Assembly (NCBI GenBank): GCA_012267605.1
Contig: JAAXGF010000178.1
Coordinates: forward strand, 1-5,516
Source of the DNA: Alphaproteobacteria bacterium
GTDB lineage: Bacteria; Pseudomonadota; Alphaproteobacteria; JAAXGF01
Reading direction: 5' to 3'
DNA: 5,516 bases
Below, in pieces: positions 1 to 5,394 of this stretch. The translations under genes were made by a program, and so were the position numbers. Every line of letters starts with the position of its first letter. Positions within the stretch are counted from its first letter, which is position 1. The notes beneath the pieces are model-generated. The model was not told the DNA's origin, ran no database searches, and saw nothing but the letters and a program-made list of their open reading frames with translations.

Positions 1-350
1 GATCAGACCTGGGCAGTTACGAACAGTTCAGAATTGGGACGAACAGTTTGGCGAGTATCGGCTGAGCTGCAAATTGGGTGTATGAGGCGCCCAGACTGCG
101 ATATGCAGTCACCTCATGGATGGCGGGAGAGTTCAATAAACGCCCCCTGCATCTTAATCGCTTGATGCGGTTGCCAAATCAAAATCTTGGAATTCACACC
201 AAGAAACTGGCATAGCAATTGCACCCAATATACTATGTATTCGACTCACGGGTAACCGCTAGGTCGGGTTCAGTTGATCGGGATGGTTTAGCACGCGAGA
301 AGTGGCTGCGATCAATACCGGCACAAATGAGTTAGTCAAGGTTTCCGACT

Positions 351-584
351 ATGCAAGAACGTCCCCAAGATCCGCAAGCGACTAGCCATATTTGTTTGGA
401 CGGCGCCCGCGACCAAATTTTTACTCGACTTCGCACGAACGTCGGCAGAATCTCTATGCGGGACCAGCGCACGTTTCCTATTCGACGGCTATCGCGTAAG
501 AAAATTCAGGGCCAACGCCAATTCGTGGAATGCGATTTGGCGGACGCGAAACGCATCGAACAAGTGAACACCGATATCGGCTGA
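351..584 (+). CDS. Doubtful small ORF, 77 residues, unknown
   Basis: This is an ATG-started frame of 77 codons rich in Arg, Gln and Asp, with no signal peptide, membrane segment or motif I recognise. Upstream there is only a weak AAGG about 10 bases before the ATG. It lies in the same frame as the downstream kinase: its TGA at 582-584 is the only stop between base 336 and the kinase frameshift. It could be a small soluble protein encoded ahead of the kinase, a decayed N-terminal extension, or chance. I give it low confidence because no feature beyond its length supports it. Confidence 0.2.
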   Translation: MQERPQDPQATSHICLDGARDQIFTRLRTNVGRISMRDQRTFPIRRLSRKKIQGQRQFVECDLADAKRIEQVNTDIG

Positions 585-601
585 AATATTTGCCTTACTT
601 T

Positions 602-606
602 AGGAG
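602..606 (+). promoter_or_regulatory. Strong Shine-Dalgarno AGGAG for a GTG start at 613
   Basis: AGGAG sits 6 bases before GTG (613-615), which is ideal spacing and the best ribosome binding site in this part of the window. However, the GTG frame (VKKTHARMKH...) ends after 48 codons at 757-759 and is not the kinase frame. One extra base in the A7 run at 616-622 would join it to the kinase frame. The GTG at 654, the first start codon in the kinase frame, has no Shine-Dalgarno sequence. The site therefore suggests that the true kinase start is 613. Confidence 0.55.
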
Positions 607-653
607 AATGCCGTGAAAAAAACACACGCCCGAATGAAACACCGACAAATAAC

Positions 654-2246
654 GTGTCCCCATTTAGAAAAGAAAAATTGGAGGAAAAAGTCGAGGTTCT
701 GGAGCGGCGAGTCACTTATTTGGATTCATTGGTTCAAATTCAACGTAGTTTCAATCTGATCCTCGGTAAACTGGGAGCGGGAAAGCCACTCAAGAGCATT
801 TTGACAGAACTCATTCAGGCTATAGAAACCACGCGGCCCAATATGCTCGGTGCGGTACTACTTGTCGATGAGGATGGCAAAGAATTACGCAACGGGGTGG
901 CGCCCAGTTTGCCTGATTTCTACCAAGAGGCAGTTGAAGGACTGTCCATTGGGCCCGACGTCGGGTGCTGCGGCACTGCCGCATATACTCAGGAGCTCTG
1001 CGTCGTTGACGATATATTGACTAATCCTTCCTGGGAGAGGTTTCGTGATCTGGTTGCCGAGATTGGCCTGAAGTCGTGTTGGTCACATCCCATTATTTCC
1101 TCGGACAAACGCGTTTTGGGCACATTCGCCATGTATTACCGGGATCACCGGTCCCCTAATCAGGATGAAGTTGAACTGATTCGGGACGCGGCACACATTG
1201 CCGGAATCGCAATTGAAAGAAAGTTGGGCGAAGACGCGTTGAAGGCGAGTGAGCAACAATTTCGCGGGATTGTGGACAACGCGCCGTTCGTATTTTTCCT
1301 AAAGGATGAAGCCGGACGGTTTCGCGTTGCGAACCGCGGCTTTGAAAATTGGTACGGCTGTGCCATCGCGGAGATCGAGGGGAAGACCTCGGAGGAAGCA
1401 GAGACGGGTTGTTTTCCCCGGCATTCCGAGGAATTCGACCGCGAGGTCATGCGAACGGGTCAGGTCCATGAATCGGAAAATGAAATTGCGTTCGCGGACG
1501 GATCACTCCACTCAATTATCTCGACCAAGTTTCCAATTTTTAGTGGCGATGGAGACGCGCTTGGGGTGGGCACGATTCAAGTGGATGTCACTGAACAGCG
1601 ACGCACCGAAACCCAGATGAGGCAAGCGCAAAAGATGGAAGCGATCGGCCAGCTCACGGGAGGGATTGCCCACGACTTCAACAATGTTATGGCCGTTATT
1701 CAAGGTCACAGCGAGTTTCTAGCCGATCGGCTTGGGGGTGATGACAAATCCGTCCAAGCGATAGCCCGTAATGTAAAACGAGGCACGGACTTAACACAAA
1801 ACTTGCTGGCTTTCTCGCGTCGGCAACCACTGAACAACAAAGTAGTCGACGTTCGTTCGCTCATCACCAGTGTTTCCGAATTGTTGGCGAGGACACTTGG
1901 CGAAACCATCGTGGTCAGCACACAGTTCGAGAATCGGGGCCTTCGCGTGGAGACAGACCCCGGTCAACTCGAAAACGCGATCGTGAACTTGGCGATCAAC
2001 GCGAGGAACGCGATGGCAAACGGCGGTGAAATCCGGGTTAAAGCAGCGTTGGTACGGCTCGAAAGTATTCCATGCGTGCCAAGTCGAAAGCATGGGCGCG
2101 ATGAATACGTAGAGATAGCGGTTAGCGACAACGGCGCCGGTATGTCAGCCGAAACGGCAAAACGCGCTTTCGAACCATTTTTTTACGACCAAAGGCGTCG
2201 GAAAGGGCACTGGACTCGGCCTAAGTATGGTCTATGGGTTTATTAA
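654..2246 (+). CDS. Hybrid sensor histidine kinase, N-terminal part (GAF-PAS-HisKA-HATPase), frameshifted
   Basis: This part senses a signal, autophosphorylates on His using ATP, and would pass the phosphate to its own receiver domain. Order seen: a short charged coiled coil (about residues 1-30); a GAF domain (about 45-188) with the GCCGTAAYTQ and CWSHPI signatures usual for this family; PAS (about 198-318); HisKA with GGIAHDFNN, phosphoacceptor H340; then HATPase with N-box E440-M454 (ENAIVNLAINARNAM), G1 box DNGAGM at 492-497 and F-box FEPFF at 506-510. No membrane segment is visible, so the kinase is probably cytoplasmic. Directly after FEPFF an extra T shifts the frame, and the last 20 residues are out-of-frame junk. 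Dropping one T continues T-T-K-G-V-G-K-G-T-G-L-G-L-S, the normal G2 box. The start is uncertain: GTG 654 lacks a ribosome site and GTG 613 may be the true start. The signal cannot be told from sequence. Confidence 0.85.
   Translation: MSPFRKEKLEEKVEVLERRVTYLDSLVQIQRSFNLILGKLGAGKPLKSILTELIQAIETTRPNMLGAVLLVDEDGKELRNGVAPSLPDFYQEAVEGLSIGPDVGCCGTAAYTQELCVVDDILTNPSWERFRDLVAEIGLKSCWSHPIISSDKRVLGTFAMYYRDHRSPNQDEVELIRDAAHIAGIAIERKLGEDALKASEQQFRGIVDNAPFVFFLKDEAGRFRVANRGFENWYGCAIAEIEGKTSEEAETGCFPRHSEEFDREVMRTGQVHESENEIAFADGSLHSIISTKFPIFSGDGDALGVGTIQVDVTEQRRTETQMRQAQKMEAIGQLTGGIAHDFNNVMAVIQGHSEFLADRLGGDDKSVQAIARNVKRGTDLTQNLLAFSRRQPLNNKVVDVRSLITSVSELLARTLGETIVVSTQFENRGLRVETDPGQLENAIVNLAINARNAMANGGEIRVKAALVRLESIPCVPSRKHGRDEYVEIAVSDNGAGMSAETAKRAFEPFFYDQRRRKGHWTRPKYGLWVY
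2178..2184 (+). other. T7 homopolymer carrying the frameshift in the kinase gene
   Basis: Seven T residues follow GAACCA. With six T residues the reading runs E-P-F-F-T-T-K-G-V-G-K-G-T-G-L-G-L-S-M-V-Y-G-F, the standard F-box to G2-box sequence of HisKA-family kinases. The observed seven force the frame to end at 2246. The two frames together, with one T removed, give a single protein of 694 residues from GTG 654, or 708 from GTG 613 if the A7 run is also corrected. The site may be a sequencing error, a real mutation or a slippage site. Confidence 0.9.
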
Positions 2247-2739
2247 GCAAAGCGATGGCCAGATATTCATCTCCAGCGAAGAGGGCAAAGGAACCACGGT
2301 GAAGCTACTACTGCCCTATTCAGAAATCGAACCGGACGACGATGTTGAAGCCAACGTGTCAAGGCAGACCGGGACCGGCGAGACAATTCTGGTGATAGAG
2401 GATTCAACGGATGTGCGAGAACTGGTCGTCACGATCCTGGAAAGGCTGGGGTACCGGGTATTACAGGCGCACGACGGAAGGAGCGCCATGCTTCAGTTCG
2501 CCAGCATTCCCGAAATCGACTTGGTTCTAACGGACGTCGTGTTGCCGGGGGACATGAATGGGCCCGATATCGCCAAGGACATTCAGCGTTCCCGGCCAGG
2601 AACAAAGGTAATTTACATGTCAGGCTATGCGGAAAAAGTCGAGATTCAGTCGTCGCTCGACAAGAAAGTTACCTTCATCAACAAGCCCATGCGTCGGTCG
2701 GAGCTCGCGTCCAAAGTGCGATTAGTCTTGGACCGGTAG
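2227..2739 (+). CDS. Hybrid sensor histidine kinase, C-terminal part (end of HATPase plus receiver domain)
   Basis: This frame is the continuation of the kinase, not a separate gene. Its ATG at 2227 lies inside the conserved LGLSMVYGF motif and has no independent start signal; the conserved reading in fact extends upstream to about 2185. The first 33 or so residues finish the ATPase domain (IKQSDGQI, GKGTTVKLLLP). After a short linker comes a response-regulator receiver (about residues 50-168) with the acidic pair E58-D59, phosphoacceptor D103 in LVLTDVVLPG, the switch region VIYMSGYAEK, and conserved K153 in INKP. All catalytic residues are present. There is no output domain, so the receiver probably controls the kinase or passes phosphate to an unseen partner. 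If the frameshift is real in the cell, this half would have no good start and the system would be inactive unless slippage occurs. Confidence 0.85.
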   Translation: MVYGFIKQSDGQIFISSEEGKGTTVKLLLPYSEIEPDDDVEANVSRQTGTGETILVIEDSTDVRELVVTILERLGYRVLQAHDGRSAMLQFASIPEIDLVLTDVVLPGDMNGPDIAKDIQRSRPGTKVIYMSGYAEKVEIQSSLDKKVTFINKPMRRSELASKVRLVLDR

Positions 2740-3005
2740 CATTGATAACTCCCACATAAAACGTTGTAATTTGTGGATTCCGCTCGAATCGCGTAGCATC
2801 GCTTCATTGGATTGCGCTCGCGGTTCAACTTATCGGGATTGGCGCCCCAAATTGCCACACCCAACGCGGCAATAGGGAACCACTCATTAGCTAGACAACT
2901 CCAGCACCATGTCCTATGTCTGAATCAGGTTTGCTTCTCTGGTGCAGACGATCACGGCTTACGGACGCAACCGGAAAACAAGGGTAGACTTGGAATAATC
3001 GGGTT
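2740..3005. other. Intergenic region between the kinase gene and trxB
   Basis: There is no supported gene in these 266 bases; a 74-codon frame from 2812 overlaps the start of trxB and looks like chance. Right after the kinase stop are a weak stem with a bulged T (CCCACATAAA at 2751-2760 with TTTGTGG at 2770-2776) and a perfect 5-base inverted repeat (GATTC 2776-2780, GAATC 2786-2790). Neither is followed by a T run, so no clear intrinsic terminator is seen. The region should carry the trxB promoter, but no convincing -35/-10 pair was found, and the Shine-Dalgarno before ATG 3006 is poor (GGA 11 bases upstream). Confidence 0.45.
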
Positions 3006-3977
3006 ATGGCTTCAACGGAACGCGCCCAAGTACTGATTCTCGGCTCTGGACCGGCTGGATACACGGCCGCAATCTATGCCGCGCGCGCCGCCCTCGACCC
3101 TATGGTCATTCATGGCCTTCAGCCAGGCGGGCAACTCACGATTACCACCGACGTCGAAAATTACCCCGGCTTTGCGGAAACCGTCCAAGGCCCATGGCTG
3201 ATGGAACAAATGCAGGCACAAGCCCAGCATTTCGGTACCCGATTCGTCGAGGATACAGTGGTGACCGTGGAACTTGATCAACACCCTTTCGTATGTACCG
3301 GCGACATGGGCAACCGGTATCTTGCCGACACCTTGCTAATCTGTACTGGTGCCCAGGCTCGATGGCTCGGGCTTGACAGCGAGGAAAAATTCAAGGGGTT
3401 CGGTGTCTCAGCATGCGCTACCTGTGACGGTTTCTTCTTCCGTGGCAAAGAAGTCATCGTGGTCGGCGGCGGAAACACCGCCGTCGAGGAGGCAATTTTC
3501 CTAACCAACCATGCCTCGAAAGTAACTGTATTGCACCGTCGGGGTGAGCTGAGAGCCGAGCGAATTCTGCAAAACCGGCTGTTTGCCAACCCCAAGGTTG
3601 AGGTTCTCTGGAATACGGTCTTGGATGAAATTCTGGGCACCGAATCGCCGCCCGGCGTAACAGGTGTGGCGGTGCGCGACTTAGTCACCGGGAATATAAA
3701 AACGATTTCCGCTGATGGTGTGTTCATCGCAATCGGCCATGATCCTGCAACTGGGATATTTCGCGGTTGGCTGGACATGGACGACGCCGGATATATCGCC
3801 ACAGCCCCCGACAGCACAGCAACCAGCGTCCCCGGTGTCTTTGCCGCCGGCGATGTTAAGGATCGGATATTTCGCCAAGCCGTGACCGCCGCGGGCATGG
3901 GTTGCATGGCGGCGCTCGAAGCGGAGAAATTTCTCGCCGAACAACAAGGCGGCGGTATAACGCGCGCCGCCGAGTAA
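3006..3977 (+). CDS. trxB: Thioredoxin reductase (NADPH), flavoprotein
   Basis: TrxB transfers electrons from NADPH through FAD and a redox-active disulfide to thioredoxin in the cytoplasm, supporting disulfide reduction and oxidative stress defence. All signatures of the low-molecular-weight bacterial enzyme are visible in its 323 residues, close to the usual length of about 315-330. They are: the N-terminal FAD-binding motif GSGPAGY from G13; PGGQLTITTDVENYPGF; the redox CxxC as CATCDG (C137 and C140); the NADPH-binding GGGNTA at 154-159; HRRGELR at 177-183, matching the HRRxxxR motif that binds the NADPH 2'-phosphate; and the C-terminal FAD motif GVFAAGDV at 277-284, followed by RQAVTAAGMGCMAALEAEKFL. 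The ATG at 3006 sits 12 codons before the FAD motif, as in relatives. The LysR-type gene follows 65 bases later on the same strand without a terminator, so co-transcription is likely. No key residue is missing. Confidence 0.97.
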   Translation: MASTERAQVLILGSGPAGYTAAIYAARAALDPMVIHGLQPGGQLTITTDVENYPGFAETVQGPWLMEQMQAQAQHFGTRFVEDTVVTVELDQHPFVCTGDMGNRYLADTLLICTGAQARWLGLDSEEKFKGFGVSACATCDGFFFRGKEVIVVGGGNTAVEEAIFLTNHASKVTVLHRRGELRAERILQNRLFANPKVEVLWNTVLDEILGTESPPGVTGVAVRDLVTGNIKTISADGVFIAIGHDPATGIFRGWLDMDDAGYIATAPDSTATSVPGVFAAGDVKDRIFRQAVTAAGMGCMAALEAEKFLAEQQGGGITRAAE

Positions 3978-4042
3978 ACCTGGGTAGACTCCCCCTCCCC
4001 CAAGCGATGCACGATCGCGCTTTAGGATAACGAAAACGAGAT

Positions 4043-4933
4043 ATGGACTGGGATAAGCTGCGTGTCTTCCATGCTGTGGCCGAAGCCGGCAGTTTTACCC
4101 ATGCCGGCGCGACTTTGAATTTGAGCCAATCCGCGGTAAGCCGCCAAATCAGTGCGCTTGAAGAGAGTTTGCGAGTTACGCTGTTCCATCGCCACGCGCG
4201 CGGACTGATGCTCACCGAGCAAGGGGAGCTCCTTTACCGCACCGCGCGAGAGGTGGTCTCGCGCATGGCCATGACCGAGGCCATGCTGACGGATAGCAAA
4301 GATAGCCCACAGGGGCCACTTACCGTCACGGCAACGATCAGTTTCGGCACCGTTTGGCTGACGCCTCGTATCGTTGCCTTTTGCGACCGCTATCCCGACA
4401 TTTCTCTAAACCTGTTGCTCGATGACCGCGAGGTTGATTTGAGCATGCGTGAAGCCGATATCGCTATTCGCATTGCGCCACCTCGCCAGCCTGATCTTAT
4501 CCGCAGGCAACTAATGACGGTCAATTTCTACGCATACGCGTCGCCGGAATACTTGAAAAAGCGGGGTACGCCACAGGTTATCAATGATCTCGACCACCAC
4601 CACATCGTGGTCTACGGCGAGGGGCCGCTCTCACAGCTCATCGATTCGAACTGGCTGCTCAAAGTCGGCGACGGTCAAACCAGTCCGCGCCGTCCCTCCT
4701 TGAAAATCAACAATATTTTCGGCTTGTTGCGTGCGGTGGAGAGCGATCTGGGGATAGCAGCGCTGCCAAAGTATATTATTCCGGACGACACCAACGTGGT
4801 TCGGATATTACCCGAACTTCAATCTCCCTCCCTCACCGCCTATTTGCTTTATCCCGAGGAATTACGCCATTCCAAGAGAATTACCGTTTTTCGTGATTTC
4901 CTATTGGAAGAGGTTTCGCGTTGGGAGTCCTAA
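4043..4933 (+). CDS. LysR-family transcriptional regulator, LsrB/VtlR-like
   Basis: This is a DNA-binding transcription regulator of 296 residues, the usual LysR length. The N-terminal winged helix-turn-helix spans about residues 3-62 (KLRVFHAVAEAGSFTHAG, LSQSAVSRQISALEE, LFHRHARGLMLTEQGE). A periplasmic-binding-protein-like effector domain follows from about residue 90 to 290. The start is fixed: a TAA lies five codons upstream in frame, and MDWDKLRVFHA is the conserved family N-terminus. From memory, the HTH and the stretch through YRTA are very close to Sinorhizobium LsrB and Brucella/Agrobacterium VtlR, which also lie next to trxB. Those proteins influence lipopolysaccharide and oxidative stress genes (LsrB) and activate AbcR sRNA transcription (VtlR). 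The AbcR-like RNA downstream fits this. Unusually, the protein has a single cysteine (C114), while LsrB uses several for redox sensing. I am sure of the family and fairly sure of the subgroup. Confidence 0.9.
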   Translation: MDWDKLRVFHAVAEAGSFTHAGATLNLSQSAVSRQISALEESLRVTLFHRHARGLMLTEQGELLYRTAREVVSRMAMTEAMLTDSKDSPQGPLTVTATISFGTVWLTPRIVAFCDRYPDISLNLLLDDREVDLSMREADIAIRIAPPRQPDLIRRQLMTVNFYAYASPEYLKKRGTPQVINDLDHHHIVVYGEGPLSQLIDSNWLLKVGDGQTSPRRPSLKINNIFGLLRAVESDLGIAALPKYIIPDDTNVVRILPELQSPSLTAYLLYPEELRHSKRITVFRDFLLEEVSRWES

Positions 4934-5074
4934 CCTGTCTTGCTCACAGGACCGCCTGCGTAAAACAAAGCTAAATGTTATAGAAACACCATAACCATAT
5001 GAATTAACATGATAATTATTTGTTTAGCACAAGACTCGGTGAACACTCAGCATAATTAAAAACGCCAACCACTG
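4934..5074. other. AT-rich intergenic stretch with a dyad, downstream of the LysR-type gene
   Basis: The sequence becomes markedly AT-rich from about 4961 to 5065 compared with the genes around it. It begins with a small stem (CCTGT 4934-4938, ACAGG 4946-4950) with no T run. Inside the AT-rich part is the dyad GTTAT (4977-4981), 9 bases, ATAAC (4991-4995), extendable to ATGTTAT and ATAACCAT with one unpaired G. No ORF of note is present. It may be a regulator-binding or promoter-proximal region; this is not proven. Confidence 0.4.
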
Positions 5075-5101
5075 GCCATGCAAAAATTGCATGGCTGTTT
5101 T
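5075..5101 (+). terminator. Perfect 9-base palindrome with short T tract: terminator and/or LysR-type operator
   Basis: GCCATGCAA (5075-5083), loop AAA, TTGCATGGC (5087-5095), then TGTTTT. As RNA this is a perfect 9-base-pair hairpin followed by a short U-rich tail, which could end the trxB-regulator transcript. The centre also reads T-GCAAAAATTGC-A (5079-5091), an exact T-N11-A with dyad symmetry, the core of LysR-type binding sites. It lies about 70-80 bases before the likely start of the downstream sRNA, where LysR activators usually bind. The two roles are not exclusive. Confidence 0.5.
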
Positions 5102-5161
5102 GCGAATTCGTCTATGGAATTTGCCTAAGGTTCCCACTATCTAGTTGTTATGTAATCGGAA

Positions 5162-5329
5162 GCGCCGCAATTTAGCGGCATTCCCGTAGTGACGCCGGAA
5201 AGCCCCCTGACCGGCGTGCGTGTTCCGAGTGCAAGGCTCGGAGAAGGGTCTTCGGATCCTACGTCTCCCAGACGTAAAGCCTCCCTGTTAGACTTGGCCG
5301 GAAGACTTAGGTTTTCCGGCCATTTTTTT
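5162..5329 (+). ncRNA. Candidate AbcR/alpha-r15-family small regulatory RNA
   Basis: The sequence folds into a chain of perfect or near-perfect local hairpins. They are GCCGC/GCGGC (5164-5179), ACGCCGG/CCGGCGT (5192-5217), TCCGAG/CTCGGA (5224-5242), AGGGTC-TTCG-GATCCT (5245-5260), ACGTCT-CCC-AGACGT (5261-5275) and a terminator (5296-5329). CTCCCAG lies in the fifth hairpin's loop. CTCCCTG (5281-5287) lies in a single-stranded stretch before the terminator. Such anti-Shine-Dalgarno motifs are typical of AbcR/alpha-r15 sRNAs, which with Hfq repress many mRNAs, notably for ABC transporter solute-binding proteins. In Agrobacterium and Sinorhizobium the abcR genes lie beside the vtlR/lsrB gene, as here. 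The 5' end is a guess from a TATGTAAT -10-like element (5149-5156) without a good -35, as expected of an activator-dependent promoter. The core resembling known members, usually about 110-120 nt, would be roughly 5222-5329. ORFs overlapping it on either strand look spurious. The family call rests on memory of motifs and synteny. Confidence 0.65.
5296..5329 (+). terminator. Rho-independent terminator of the candidate sRNA
   Basis: GGCCGGAA (5296-5303), a 10-base loop, TTCCGGCC (5314-5321), one A, then seven T residues (5323-5329). The stem is a perfect 8 base pairs and GC-rich, and the T tract is long, so this is a textbook intrinsic terminator on the plus strand. It fixes the 3' end of the sRNA. 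Hfq-bound sRNAs commonly end in such a U-rich tail. Confidence 0.93.
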
Positions 5330-5394
5330 CGAATTTGCGTGTTTGTTGACACCTCACGGAAGCATTTGGAGACCTCTAAATACTCTGATTTCTG

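Larger units (their letters stand above)
1..612. other. Region without a supported gene upstream of the histidine kinase
   Basis: I see no recognisable coding gene here. The plus frame beginning at base 1 is open to a TGA at 163-165 (54 codons), but its translation matches no family I know and it could be chance. The visible structure consists of a 10-base direct repeat (19-28 and 39-48), a nested hairpin (82-117), two smaller inverted repeats (149-168 and 185-204) and a doubtful small ORF (351-584). No tRNA, rRNA or convincing sigma-70 promoter was found. The region must hold the kinase promoter, but I cannot place it. Confidence 0.5.

Noticed and set aside
613..759. A separate 48-codon gene from GTG 613
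   Set aside because: Although it has a good ribosome site, most of it overlaps the kinase coding sequence out of frame. A frameshifted kinase start explains it better.
2904..2945. Inverted repeat GCACCA / TGGTGC upstream of trxB
   Set aside because: Six-base arms 30 bases apart are expected by chance in a region of this length, and no supporting signal is nearby.
2812..3036. 74-codon plus-strand ORF overlapping the trxB start
   Set aside because: It has no ribosome binding site or recognisable motif, and it overlaps the well-supported trxB start.
3278..4012. Minus-strand ORF of 244 codons opposite trxB
   Set aside because: It lies antisense to a fully conserved trxB with all motifs intact; its Ser/Pro/Arg-rich translation is a typical shadow frame.
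5162..5329. 6S RNA (ssrS)
   Set aside because: 6S forms one long rod with a large central bubble. Here there are separate short hairpins with C-rich anti-SD motifs, and the neighbour is a LysR-type regulator, not the usual zapA/5-formyl-THF ligase context.
5346..5382. Sigma-70 promoter TTGACA ... TAAATA
   Set aside because: The spacing between the two elements is 25 bases, far outside the workable range, and no better -10 lies at 16-18 bases.
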